A stretch of 64,000 bases of DNA from Ariolimax columbianus (lineage: Eukaryota > Mollusca > Gastropoda > Stylommatophora > Arionidae): positions 24,439,848 to 24,503,847 of the forward strand of contig JAVGWX010000018.1 of the NCBI GenBank assembly GCA_036924085.1. The letters are read 5' to 3'. Both the position numbers and the translations under genes were made by a program. Positions 33,781 through 44,025 of this stretch are shown here, piece after piece; position 1 is the stretch's first letter; each line of letters opens with the position of its first letter. A model generated the notes under the pieces. It was given only the letters and a program-made list of their open reading frames with translations, was not told where the DNA came from and made no database searches.

Positions 33781-33844
33781 ACACTTTGTAGGACGTTAAA
33801 GCTCGGTATCAGTCTCTTTACATATGGAAAGAAGAGTACTATGC

Positions 33845-34456
33845 TAGTTAGTTAGTTTAGTCTGTTTTTTTCCACTTGTGTCGTTAAACGTTATGGGATA
33901 CTTAATTCGTCTATCCTGCCCCAAGTGCGTTGTGTCGGCCAATGTGAGCCCGTGTCGCTGCACAATCACTCTATCATCTATCCACCTACCTCACAGCCGC
34001 CCCCTTGTACTATAGCCAGATCTGCCAGCACTGTAAGCCATCAGTGGAATCTGATGAGGGTGCATTCTCATGAGATGACCAAACCAACTTATTTTCTGCC
34101 TAGAAGTGTGAACGGCACAAGACGTAGTGCCGACCATACTACGAATGTCGTTCATCCGCATTTCGACTTTCTTGATAACACTGATGACCTTCCATTCACA
34201 AGTGGAAATTCTGCTTCCCCATGCCCTAGACGGAGACCATGTTTTACACTGGTAGCACAGAGTCTGCATAAATATACTGTTTGTCAGTTGTTCCTTTTTT
34301 GCCAAATTAATGCTCGTGTGGCTAAGCTGTGGTGACATCCGATAAGTTACCGCAGATTCTTTCTGACACCTAGTCTCAATTTCCTTGTTGATCTTGCCGT
34401 CTGTGGAAAAAATCCTGCCCACATACTTGAACTCATTGGAATACTATGTTGGATAT
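33845..34456 (-). mobile_element. Family D LINE, C-terminus and 3' tail
   Basis: A minus-strand frame of 143 codons begins GRIFSTDGKINKEIETRCQK and includes LTNSIFMQTLCYQCKTWSPS, MVGTTSCAVHTSRQKISWFG and HLMRMHPHQIPLMAYSAG. This is the RT C-terminal region (YLGS.F, LY..ETW and FGH.MR blocks). The tail is the (AACT)n run reversed at 33,845-33,860. Present in both arms. Confidence 0.88.
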
Positions 34457-35017
34457 CTTCTTCTTCTTCTTCGTACGCAGTCAGACAGTAACCATTATTT
34501 TTTCGAAAAAAGCGGCGGTCATCCTGAGGCTGTCGCCACTGCCATAGAGCTTGTCTTGCAGTTCCACTGGTAATGGCCACATCTGCTCTCTCTGATCCTC
34601 GTATGTCGGGCAGTTCTGCAGCAGATGTTCAGCGGTCATTTTACCAGTACCGCACGGGCATTCGTCGGTACACCCTATCTTCAATTTGTTGAATAGGTGG
34701 TACCTCAGTCTGTTGTGGCCAGTGCGAAGTCTGAAGACAACGACCTGCTCTCTTCGGTTCAACTGGTAATAGGCATCATTTTTGGTGTAACCAGTATGTT
34801 CGGTTTCCCATTTGGTCATGTATCTGGCTTTGATAAGCCGTTTTGATTCTTCGTACGTCATACTGGTATCTGTTTGTGGTAGTCTTGCACCTTCTTTTGC
34901 CAGTCTGTCTGCCTCCTCGTTGCCTTGGATGTTGCAGTGAGATGGGACCCACTGTACCACTACCCTTTTTGGTGCAGACTGCTGGCACAGTTTGCTCTTA
35001 AGTCATTAAGCTCAGTA
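34457..35017 (-). mobile_element. Family A LINE copy 3 (RNase H end), left arm only
   Basis: Minus strand: VQWVPSHCNIQGNEEADRLA, NRREQVVVFRLRTGHNR, CPCGTGKMTAEHLLQNCP, ending GCGTACGAAGAAGAAGAAG at 34,457. The 160-codon frame is open. At the same place the right arm instead has a different LINE end (61,050-61,410), so this insertion postdates arm divergence or replaced older sequence. Confidence 0.9.
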
Positions 35018-35224
35018 CTATTCATATAGCCGATGTCCACTTCCAGGAAGAAAATACAAAGCGATCAAACTAACCAGTCCAAATTGAAAACAACAACACA
35101 TTTCCTAGAACACAAGCCTAAGTCGTCAACCAGTGTGAATTCCTGACAAATCCATGGTCTGGCGGCATCTACAATGAACTAAAACAGAAGAGCAATGTAG
35201 AACCGTAGCCAATTATAGTGCCAT
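35018..35224. other. Unique spacer shared by both arms
   Basis: Mirrors about 60,830-61,050. No coding signal recognised. Confidence 0.45.
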
Positions 35225-36154
35225 CTTTGCTGCTCTCAACACTTGGATAGTAGATACTATGTAGGATCTTAAATCTCAGAGTTAGTCTGTTAACATGGTG
35301 ATAGTAAATACTATGTTAGATATTAAATCCCAGTGTTGGATCAAATCTGTTGACATTCAGATACTATGATGATGCTATGTAGGACAATAAAGATAGATGT
35401 CAGTCTGCTAACATGGATACAGTAAAATGCTATGTAGAACAATAAAGATAGATGTCAGTCTGCTAACATGGATACAGTAAAATGCTATGTAGGACAATAC
35501 AAATAGGTGTCAGTCTGTTAACATGGATACAGTAAAATGCTATGTAGAACAATAAAAATAGGTGTCAGTCTGTTAACATGGATACAGTAAAATGCTATGA
35601 AGGACAATAAAAATAGGTGTCAGTCTGTTAACATGGATACACTAAAATGCTATGTAGGACAATAAAAATAGGTGTCAGTCTGTTAACATGGATACAGTAA
35701 AATGCTATGTAGAACAATAAAAATAGGTGTCAGTCTGTTAACATGGATACAGTAAAATGCTATGTAGGACATAAAAGCTTGGTAAGGTCTGTTAATCTGA
35801 TGTTAATATGTTGCCTGGTGGAAAGTAAGATTCTATGTAGGATGTTAAAGGTTATTGTCAGACTTTTTATATGCAAAATGTAAGATTCAATTTTTAACAG
35901 TAAGTCTCTGTGTAGGTCTTATAAACATTTGTATAGTATATTACTTAGGATATTAAAGATTGTTGTCAGTTTGTTAACATGTAGGCATCAAGATAACATG
36001 AGTTCACTAACAAACGGTGTCACTCTGTTTTAATGTGGAAAGTAAGATATTATATAGGACATTCAAATTCAACATTGGTCTGTTAGAAATTTGGATAGTA
36101 AGACATTCAAATTCAACATTGGTCTGTTAGAAATTTGGATAGTAAGATATTATA
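35225..36154. repeat. 55-bp satellite sub-array
   Basis: The most regular part (35,385-35,770) repeats CAGTCTGTTAACATGGATAC, AGTAAAATGCTATGTAG, AACAATAAAAATAGGTGT at 55 bp. Flanking units are diverged. Same lineage as 29,821-32,247. Confidence 0.88.
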
Positions 36155-36355
36155 TTAGTTAGTTAGTTTTCTTTCCACTTGTGCCACTTAGCGCCGTGTG
36201 GAGCTTTAGTCGTCTATCCTGCGCCAAGAGTGTTGCGTGGGTCAATGTGAGCCCTTGTCATTGCACAATCACTCTGTCATCTATCCACCTACCTCGCGGC
36301 CTCCCCCTTGTTCTGTAGCCAGATCTACCAGCATTGCAAGCCATCAGTGGAAGAT
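36155..36355 (-). mobile_element. Family D LINE, short 3' end
   Basis: The plus strand begins TTAGTTAGTTTTCTTTCCAC (reversed (AACT)n tail) and continues through the same noncoding 3' end as 33,845-33,990. Mirror at 59,870-60,065. Confidence 0.78.
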
Positions 36356-36467
36356 GTAGGACATTAAAATTCAACATTGGTCTGTACAAAATTTGGAAAG
36401 TAAGATATTATGTAGGACATTAAAATTCAACATTCATCTGTTAGAAATTTGGATAGTAAGATATTAT
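36356..36467. repeat. Diverged satellite units between LINE fragments
   Basis: TTAAAATTCAACATTGGTCT and GGATAGTAAGATATTATG repeat here and just before the family D end. They are units of the same satellite lineage. Confidence 0.7.
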
Positions 36468-36712
36468 GACCATGTATTAAGGTCAAAGGGACTTGCAGAT
36501 ACTATACTACAGGGCACAGTTTAGAGCAAGCGAAAACGAGAATGTCCGAGAAAATTATTGGAAGATAACATCTATGAATAGACTAGCCTATGACTGAGGG
36601 AGGCAAAAAAAGCAGCCACAGACAGAGAGGGATGGCGCAGGATTGTGGAGGTGTCAGCAGGAGTGCCCCAACAATCTCAAGAGATCACAGGATGAACTGA
36701 ACTGAACGAAGA
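36468..36712 (+). mobile_element. Family C-like LINE, 3' end with (AACTG)n tail
   Basis: Plus strand: RSKGLADTILQGTV, RKRECPRKLLEDNIYE, KKAATDREGWRRIVEVSAG, VPQQSQEITG, then GAACTGAACTGAAC. It is a relative of family C with a different tail repeat. Mirror at 59,455-59,700. Confidence 0.78.
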
Positions 36713-36831
36713 CACTATGTAGGACAGTAAAGATCGATGTTGATCTGTTAAAATATGAATCGAAAGATTGAAAATGTTGAACAATATTTCTCATGGTAGG
36801 TCTACTAACATGTGAATAATAAAGTACTATT
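36713..36831. repeat. Diverged satellite units
   Basis: AAGATCGATGTTGATCTGTT and CTACTAACATGTGAATAATA are recognisable relatives of the satellite consensus. Confidence 0.65.
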
Positions 36832-37125
36832 AGGTCAGGTCATACTATAAATGGTGAGGTCGATGGGGCACACATGAAGACTTCCTTGCAACCTTACGCC
36901 ACACTTCATTGTCAGCGGCTGCTACCTGTGCCTCTTCTGGTCGGAGATTGGTCCATTCTTTTATATTGTCCTTCCACCTCTTTTTGGGACGACTTCTTCG
37001 TCGTCTACCTTGCACCTTTCCGTGCAGCATTGTATTTGCAAGACCATTTGATCTCGATACGTGACCGTGCCCAAACGAGTTTTCTTCTTTTGACAGTTGC
37101 CAAGAGCTCTTCAAAAAGCCATACA
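36832..37125 (-). mobile_element. Family C LINE, 3' end
   Basis: Minus strand: HVSRSNGLANTMLHGKVQGR, RSRPKKRWKDNIKEWTNLRP, EEAQVAAADNEVWRKVARKS, SCVPHRPHHL. The tail is the reversed (CCTGA)-type end at 36,833. Mirror at 59,040-59,335. Confidence 0.85.
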
Positions 37126-37129
37126 CAGA

Positions 37130-38595
37130 ATTTTAATGCTCAGGTCTCGTCTGTTAACATGTTGATAATAAGATAATAGGTAGGAAAGTAAAGTTCAGTT
37201 TTGGTCTACATCTTAGGACATGTAGATAGCGAAATACTATCTAGGTCATGTGGAGAGTGAAATACTATCTAGGACATGTAGATAGCGAAATACTATCTAG
37301 GACATGTTGATAGTGAAATACTATCTAGGACATGTGGATAGTGAAATAGTATCTAGGTCATGTGGATAGTGAAATGCTATCTAGGTCATGTGGATAGTGA
37401 AATACTATATAGGTCATGTCGATAGTGAAATGCTATCTAGGTCATGTGGATAGTGAAATACTATCTAGGTCATGTGGATAGTGAAATACAATATAGGTCA
37501 TGTGGATGGTGAAATACTATCTAGGTCATGTGGATAGTGAAATACTATCTAGGTAATGTGGATAGTGAAATACTATATAGGTCATGTGGATAGTGAAATA
37601 CTATCTAGGTCATGTGGATAGTGAAATACTATATAGGTCATGTGGATAGTGAAATACTATCTAGGTCATGTGGATAGTGAAATATTATATAGGTGATTTG
37701 GATAGTGAAATACTTTTTAGGTAATGTGGATAGTGAAATACTATCTAGGTCATGTTGATAGTGAACTACTATCTAGGCCATGTGGATAGTGAAATACTAT
37801 CTAGGTCATGTGGATAGTGAAATGCTATCTAGGTCATGTGGATAGTGAAATACTATCTAGGTCATGTGGATATTGAAATACTATCTAGGACATGTGGAGA
37901 GTGAAATACTATCTAGGACATGTGGATAATAAGATAATAGGTAGGAAAGTACAGTTCAGTTTTGGTCTACATCTTAGGACATGTAGATAGCGAAATACTG
38001 TCTAGGTCATGTGGAGAGTGAAATACTATCTAGGACATTTAGATAGCGAAATACTATCTAGGACATGTTGATAGTGAAATACTATCTAGGACATGTGGAT
38101 AGTGAAATATTATCTAGGGCATGTGGATAGTGAAATGCTATCTACGTCATGTGGATAGTGAAATACTATCTAGGTCATGTCGCTAGTGAAATGCTATCTA
38201 GGTCATGGGGATAGTGAAATCTATCTAGGTCATGTGGATAGTGAAATACAATATAGGTCATGTGGATGGTGAAATACTATCTAGGTCATGTGTATAGTGA
38301 AATACTATCTAGGTCATGTGGATAGTGAAATACTATATAGGTCATGTGGATAGTGAAATACTATATAGGTCATGTGGGTAGTGAAATACTATATAGGTCA
38401 TGTGGGTAGTGAAATACTATCTAGGTAATGTGGATAGTGAAATACTATATAGGTCATGTGGGTAGTGAAATACTATCTAGGTAATGTGGATAGTGAAATA
38501 CTATCTAGGTAATGTGGATAGTGAAATACTAAATAGGTCATTTGGATAGTGAAATACTTTTTAGGTAATGTGGATAGTGAAATACTATCTAAACC
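37130..38595. repeat. 28-bp satellite sub-array, about 50 units
   Basis: Unit: TCATGTGGATAGTGAAATAC, TATCTAGG. A larger block including TAGGAAAGTACAGTTCAG occurs near the start and again near 37,935, which implies a segmental duplication within the array. The right arm holds only about 400 bp of it (58,555-58,955). The unit is half of the 55-bp unit. Confidence 0.94.
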
Positions 38596-38984
38596 TACTA
38601 AAGCCATCGATAAATGGTACTTCAGTGCTAAAACTACCAAGCATGTTTAGGACACGAACGCCATGCCTCTAATAGCAATACATTTTTTCTTATTAAGAAA
38701 AAGGTTAATACTGTTTAAGTAATACAATATATTTTGGTTTGGTACGCATTTTTGTGTAGAAATAGCGGTGAATTAGTGCGTTGTTAAAAAATCGTTAACC
38801 TAAATTGCAGGACTGGTGAGCCACTCTAAAAGAGTTACAGCCATGTTCATGGCCCATAGCAAGGATGAACTATTTTTTTACCAAAATTCAAAGCTGTTCT
38901 GTGGATTTTGCTTATTTAGGCTTAATAAAAAATCAGTGATGCTACAAGGATAGACATTTAGAAGTTATCCTGCCAAACGGGGAA
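38596..38984. other. Unique sequence, no recognised gene
   Basis: AT-rich, shared with 58,116-58,500 in mirror. No open frames of note. Confidence 0.45.
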
Positions 38985-39345
38985 CTTGGCTTGGCTTGGC
39001 TTCGTTCGTTCTCAATCTCCCGCTACTAAACCCCCAAAGGGATTATGCAGCAGAATGTAGTCCAGAGAAAGGAATGCGTTGTTTCGTAGTTTACAGCTTG
39101 ACTGCGATATTTGCACCTTTCAGTCCAACACATCCACCTTAAGCAACCATTTTTTGAGTACCGGGTTAGCATTCCCTCTTCCATCCCTTCTCCTTAGCCA
39201 GTCTGCTCTGTTCCAGCCTGTTATCCAGGATCATCGCGTGGAGGTGTTGACGGGTCTTGACAGCTCTGGTTCACTGGCCCTGGCGCTAGCAGTCAGCTAT
39301 GGGTCGCTGACCGCTGCAGCTCATGTGCTGCATACGGGGAACTGA
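38985..39345 (+). repeat. R-G interspersed repeat, copy 2
   Basis: Begins TGGCTTCGTTCGTTCTCAAT, includes GTAGTTTACAGCTTGACTGC and GAGTACCGGGTTAGCATTCC, and ends in one and a half units of the 33-bp minisatellite (CTAGCAGTCAGCTATGGGTC). It is followed at once by R-A. Confidence 0.75.
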
Positions 39346-39655
39346 GACGCTAGTCTAGCCAGGCACAACATACTGACCAGGATGTCGTGTCAGGGTCAGG
39401 CACAATACACTGACCAAGACCACAGTCTCTCTTCCATGTAGCGTTTTCTGGAAACAGGCCGTTTTCAGGCAGTCTGGCTGACGAGGTGTGATCTCCGTAA
39501 TAGTGAGCGCAATGCAGATGAAAAACCGCCAGGAAGGCCACCTTCAACGGCATGACAGGGATGGGATGAAAGCTACCACAACCTGCCACTTAACACTCTT
39601 TTCAGGGCGCACAAAAGAGTAAACTTACTCACTGTGGGCATTGAACAACAACATC
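39346..39655 (+). repeat. R-A interspersed repeat, copy 4
   Basis: Starts with tandem AGGCACAACATACTGACCAG units, then GGAAACAGGCCGTTTTCAGG, GCGCACAAAAGAGTAAACTT and the AACAACAACA end. The family A LINE copy 4 is inserted right at this tail. Confidence 0.75.
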
Positions 39656-40165
39656 CTCCTTCTTCTTCATCGTACGCTGTCAGACGTCAACTTGAATTTG
39701 TTCTAAGAAAGTAGCGGCCATCCTTCCTGAGGCTGTCGACACTGCCATAGAGCTTGTCTAGTGTTGGCACTGGTGATAGGCACATGTGCTTTCTCTGGTC
39801 CTCGTATGTCGGGCGATTTTGCAGCAAATGTTCAGGAGTCATTTTCCCTGTACCACAAGTGCATTCATCAGTAGCACCTATCTTCAGTTTATTGAATAGA
39901 TGGTACCTTAGTCTGTTGTGACCTGTGCGGAGTCTAGCGACCACTACCTGCTCTCTTCTGTTCAATTGGTAGTAGGCATCATTTTTTGTGTAGCCAGCAT
40001 GCTCTGTTTCCCACATGTCCATGTATCTGGCCCTAATAAGCCTTTTGGACTCTTCGTAAGTCACACTAGAATCTGGTTGTGGTAGTCTTGCACCTTCTTT
40101 TACCAGTCTGTCTGCCTCCTCGTTGCCGTGGATGTTACAGTGGGATGGAACCCACTGTACCACTA
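39656..40165 (-). mobile_element. Family A LINE copy 4 (RNase H end), in both arms
   Basis: Minus-strand frame of 158 codons: VQWVPSHCNIHGNEEADRLV, NRREQVVVARLRTGHNR, CTCGTGKMTPEHLLQNRP. The tail is CGTACGATGAAGAAGAAGG. It abuts a G run at 40,184-40,199; the mirror in the right arm has a C run plus an A run at this place. Confidence 0.9.
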
Positions 40166-40224
40166 TTTTTGTTTTGGGGCTGTGGGGGGGGGGGGGGGGA
40201 GGGAGAGGTCCTTCGTCAGTGTGT

Positions 40225-40430
40225 TTACCTGACCCTAATTAACATTGTCTGATCAGTATGATTTACCTGACCCCGGCTAACATTGTCTGATGGGTATGTT
40301 TTACCTGACCTTAACTAACATTGTATGATGGGTATGTTTTACCTGACCTTAACTAACATTGTCTGATGGGTATGTTTTACCTGACCTTAACTAACATTGT
40401 CTGATTGGTATGTTTTACCTGACCGGGCGA
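40225..40430. repeat. 38-bp minisatellite, about 5 units
   Basis: Unit: GTCTGATGGGTATGTTTTAC, CTGACCTTAACTAACATT. The sequence matches the start of R-A (AGGTAAAACATACTGATCAG reversed), so this is an expansion of the R-A terminal unit. Mirror at 56,690-56,865. Confidence 0.88.
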
Positions 40431-40480
40431 GAGTCTCAGATCCCCATGTGCAATGTGTATTCGATGTTGTCATATTTCAG

Positions 40481-40699
40481 TGGCGATTCAATAAATATTT
40501 CGTCTTCCTGTCAAACAAATGGAAAGAATCTACTTCATTATTAAATGATGAGTTTGAAGAGCACATTCATGTCTTTGGAGGATATGACAGTATTATTATA
40601 TATCTACTTCTGCAGGAAGCTAATATGGCTCGTTTGCATGATGACATCCAAGAACCTAAAAAGATAAATCCACTTTCACACAAAACTAATTTACTATAA
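40481..40699 (+). CDS. Candidate terminal exon of an unknown host gene
   Basis: A strong acceptor (TTGTCATATTTCAG at 40,467-40,480) is followed by a 72-codon frame in phase 0: WRFNKYFVFLSNKWKEST, FEEHIHVFGGYDSIIIYLLL, then LHDDIQEPKKINPLSH, and a TAA stop. The amino-acid pattern is globular and not repetitive. I do not recognise the family. The mirror exon at 56,418-56,636 encodes the same protein. No upstream exon was found; it could also be an unrecognised transposon frame. Confidence 0.4.
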   Translation, partial: WRFNKYFVFLSNKWKESTSLLNDEFEEHIHVFGGYDSIIIYLLLQEANMARLHDDIQEPKKINPLSHKTNLL

Positions 40700-41039
40700 A
40701 TATATCAAAATTCGCGTTAACAAATTCACTTTTACAGAAAACAGGTCTTTTATAACAGTGTAGTAACAGTAGGTCGAGAGATGATTATTTTGAGAGACAG
40801 CTATGTGTGTAGCAACGGTAAGGCCGAAACTTGATGTATTGACAGATCTCAGTGTAATAACTGTGTGGCCCAGACTTGATTGCTTTGGCAGAGATATGTG
40901 TGTGGTAGATTAATTATATGATTTAATTTGTTTATTGCTGTTTGTGTTGGCAGAATTATAACTTTTAGAACACAAGTGAGACAAATTGTCGTATATTTTA
41001 TCTTATTAGTACTACTGATCTACTAAAACAGCAATAGCA
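40700..41039. other. No gene seen; short duplicated segments near 40,750-40,900
   Basis: Stretches such as ACAGTGTAGTAACAGTAGG and TCAGTGTAATAACTGTGTGG are loosely repeated. The right arm has about three tandem copies of the equivalent (56,130-56,290). Confidence 0.5.
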
Positions 41040-41495
41040 CGCAAACAAATTAAGCTAGAACCTTTAAACTTTCACAGTAATCCACAGAAGTTAAATTGGA
41101 ACATTCAAACTCTCACAGTTGCACACAGTAATCAAGCTAGAACCTCAAAATTCTCACTGGTGTACACATAAACCAAGCTAGAACATTCAAACCTTCGCCG
41201 CAGTTCATAGAAATCAAGCTATATAGGACATTCAAACTTTCACAGTAGTCCACAGAAATCAAGTTAGATCCTTCAAACGTTCATAGTAGTCCACATAAAT
41301 CAAGTTAGAACCTTCAAACGTTCACAGTAGTCCATATAAATCAAGTTAGAACCTTCAAACGTTCACAGTAGTCCACATAAATCAAGTTAGAACCTTCAAA
41401 CTTTCACAGTAAGCCACAGAAATCAAGCTAGAGCCTTCAAACTTTCACAATAGTCCACATAAATCAAGCTAGAACATTCAAACTCACAATAGTGC
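41040..41495. repeat. 42-bp minisatellite of the AATCAAGTTAGAACC type
   Basis: Unit: AATCAAGTTAGAACCTTCAA, ACGTTCACAGTAGTCCACAT, AA. About 10 variable units. Unrelated in sequence to the 42-bp array at 33,285. Mirror at 55,755-56,110. Confidence 0.88.
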
Positions 41496-41504
41496 CCATA
41501 AACA

Positions 41505-41690
41505 AAGAAACTTACTTGAGATACCAACAATTGCGACCACTCCCAGTATATGGCCTGGTTAAGAATGACTGTACAGATGTAGCTGATTCGAGCATCTATT
41601 ACAAACGAAAATCTGTAGCAATGAAAAATGTGACGGCGAGTTCTGACCGACTAATGACCCCGAGCCACGGTCTAGCTACTCAAAAAGTAA
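41505..41690 (+). CDS. Possible exon, unknown
   Basis: An open frame (41,492-41,698) reads QQLRPLPVYGLVKNDCTD and VADSSIYYKRKSVAMKNVTA. It is followed by a plausible donor AAAAA|GTAAGA near 41,688. The acceptor side (CTTACTTGAG) is weak. The mirror frame at 55,545-55,751 differs by one residue. No family recognised; weak support. Confidence 0.22.
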
Positions 41691-41804
41691 GAAAATAGAC
41701 TTAACGTATCAGTGAGCGGGTGTGTTAAGTTAGCTAGCTTTAACCGCATCCAGTTTACCCGCATTTGACGGCTTTTCTTTGGTGGTCACAAAGCCATTTT
41801 ATAT

Positions 41805-42080
41805 CTTATCCAAGTATCTCTAGTTGTTAACCTAATCTTATCCAAGTATCTGTAGACGTAGATCTAATCCTATCCAAGTATCTCTAGACGTAGACCTGCT
41901 CTTTTCCAAGTATCTCTAGACGTAGACCTAATCTTATCCAAGTATCTGTAGATGTTGACCTAATCTTATCCAAGTATCTCAACACGTAGACCTAAACTTA
42001 TCCAAGTATTTCTAGACGTAGACCTAATCTTATCCAAGTATCTCTAGACGTAGACCTAATCTTATCCAAGTATCTCTAAA
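41805..42080. repeat. 32-bp minisatellite
   Basis: Unit: CTTATCCAAGTATCTCTAGA, CGTAGACCTAAT. About 8 units. The mirror (54,905-55,432) is longer. Confidence 0.9.
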
Positions 42081-42089
42081 CGCAGACCA

Positions 42090-42690
42090 CATTTTCATTT
42101 ATCATACAGTGGATCTATGAACACTACCACACATGACAACGACAAGGTGGACAGACTAGCAAAGAAGGGATAAAGACAAGAATTGCCACATGCTGCGACA
42201 GCCATAAAACAGCCAAGCAGCTCATACCAGCAATCACAGAGACTTGTCTGAACAGATAGACCATGGGAAACACGGGAATGGAGATCACAAACGGGAAGCC
42301 TCAATCTAAATTACAGCAACAATCAACTCACATAGACAGAATCATTGTACCATTTTCTGGCTGAGAACCAAACACATTCCACGTTACAAGCACCTGAACA
42401 TAATCCAACCACAACACACACCACAGTGCCAGCTGTGTACACACCCATATGCCACAGTTGGTCATTATCTCTTTGAGTGATCGGCGCTCAACGATGCTAG
42501 GAGAATGCTTCTTCCTATGAGGCCAGATAAATAGATCACTATGTATGGCACTAGACAACAACTAACACGCCCAGACACCAGTATATGGCATTGGGCAAAA
42601 GGGAATGAGCATCGATGCTTCTGGAACCGTAACAAAGTCTGGTCAGGCAAAACATACTGATCGGACATGTTAGTCAGGGTCGGGTAAAAT
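42090..42690 (+). mobile_element. Family B LINE, RNase H end and 3' tail
   Basis: Plus strand in several frames: HDNDKVDRLAKKG (late RNase H motif), FRLRTKH-like block, QPQHTPQCQLCTHPYATVGH, YLFE, then IWHWAKGNEHRCFWNR. The 3' end contains GGTCAGGCAAAACATACTGA, the same string that starts R-A copies. Mirror at 54,270-54,900. Confidence 0.78.
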
Positions 42691-42899
42691 AAAAGTAAAA
42701 CAACAACACATTGTAAGAAACAGGCCTACTTCCAAATGAGCCAGACGACAGTTCATATCGGATCCACAACTAGGGGATTGCATGTTAAGTTTTGATTCGC
42801 ATTATTATTTTTTAAGTCTAGTGATATTGCGAGCTTAATATCTAAGTAACAACATGTCACTGTGTCGGCTTATGCATTCAAAAGTAAAAACAACTATGA
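42691..42899. other. Unique spacer
   Basis: No gene recognised. Shared with the right arm. Confidence 0.45.
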
Positions 42900-43084
42900 T
42901 TCTCTGTATAAGTGAAATCTTACCTCTAAATCAACCATATAATCGGTGTACTACAGTAAACACAAAATCTTAATTCTATGTCATCATATCATCGGTGTAC
43001 AACAGTAAATATAAAATCGTTCCTCTATCCCCATTTGATCGATATTCTACAGTAAACACAAAATCTTACCTTTTTGTCATCATT
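42900..43084. repeat. 49-bp satellite, first block
   Basis: Three to four diverged units of the array that continues at 43,385. The array is interrupted by the LINE fragment at 43,085-43,384. Confidence 0.8.
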
Positions 43085-43384
43085 TAATCGATAGGAAAGA
43101 ATCGCCACCAATCACACAGACTGGCGCAGCACTATTGCTGAGGGTGTTGAGACAAGAGTCATCAAGAATAGATGAGGCCATCCAGAGACGCTCGCTCTGC
43201 AAGTCAACTCACACCAACCCTTCTTCAACCCCGGTGGAAGGAGGTGTCTTATTTCCCTGTATAAAGTGCAACAGACAATTCAATGCTCAGATTGGCTTAT
43301 TTAGCCATGTTTGACCTCATGTGAACAGTTTACAGTGAATGCTGACAAAGTGGTCCTCATCGATTACGATGGACTAACAACATA
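43085..43384 (+). mobile_element. LINE C-terminal end with C2H2-like finger (family E-like)
   Basis: Plus strand: TGAALLLRVLRQESSRIDE, LCKSTHTNPSS, then FPCIKCNRQFNAQIGLFSHV. The C-x2-C...H segment is the finger-like end of family E-type EN-RT LINEs. It is followed by GACAAAGTGGTCCTCATCGA noncoding sequence. It sits inside the 49-bp satellite. Mirror at 53,595-53,905. Confidence 0.72.
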
Positions 43385-44010
43385 CGGTGTACTACAGTAA
43401 AAACTCAATCTTACTTCTAACCCACTATATGGTCGGTGTACTACAGTAAACACTAAATCTTACTTCTAACCCCCTGTATGGTCGGTTTACTACAGTAAAC
43501 ACTAAATCTTACTTCTAACCCACTGTATGGTCGGTTTACTACAGTAAACACTAAATCTTACTTCTAACCCACTGTATGGTCGGTGAACCACAATAAACAC
43601 TAAATCTTACTTCTAACCTACTGTATGGTCGATGTACTACAGTAAACACTAAATCTTACTTCTAGCCCCCTGTATGGTCGGTGTACTACAGTAAACACTA
43701 AATCTTACTTCTAACCCACTGTATGGTCGGTTTACTACAGTAAACACTAAATCTTACCTCTAACCCACTGTATGGTCGGTTTACTACAGTAAACACTAAA
43801 TCTTACTTCTAACCCACTGTATGGTCGGTTTACTACAGTAAACACTAAATCTTACTTCTAACCCACTGTATGGTCGGTTTACTACAGTAAACACTAAATC
43901 TTACCTCTAACCCACTGTATGGTCGGTGCACTACAGAAAACACCAAATCTTACCTGCAACCCACCATATGGTCGGTGCACTACAGTAAACACAAAATCTT
44001 ATAAAAAATA
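43385..44010. repeat. 49-bp satellite, about 12 units, each with a short hairpin
   Basis: Unit: CTAACCCACTGTATGGTCGG, TTTACTACAGTAAACACTAA, ATCTTACTT. GTTTACT-AC-AGTAAAC within each unit is a perfect 7-bp inverted repeat. Mirror at 53,090-53,600. Confidence 0.93.
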
Positions 44011-44025
44011 TTTTCTTTGTTGCAG

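Noticed and set aside
37130..38595. Regular short repeats resembling a CRISPR array
   Set aside because: Units follow each other directly with no unique spacers, there are no cas genes, and the context is animal DNA full of LINEs.
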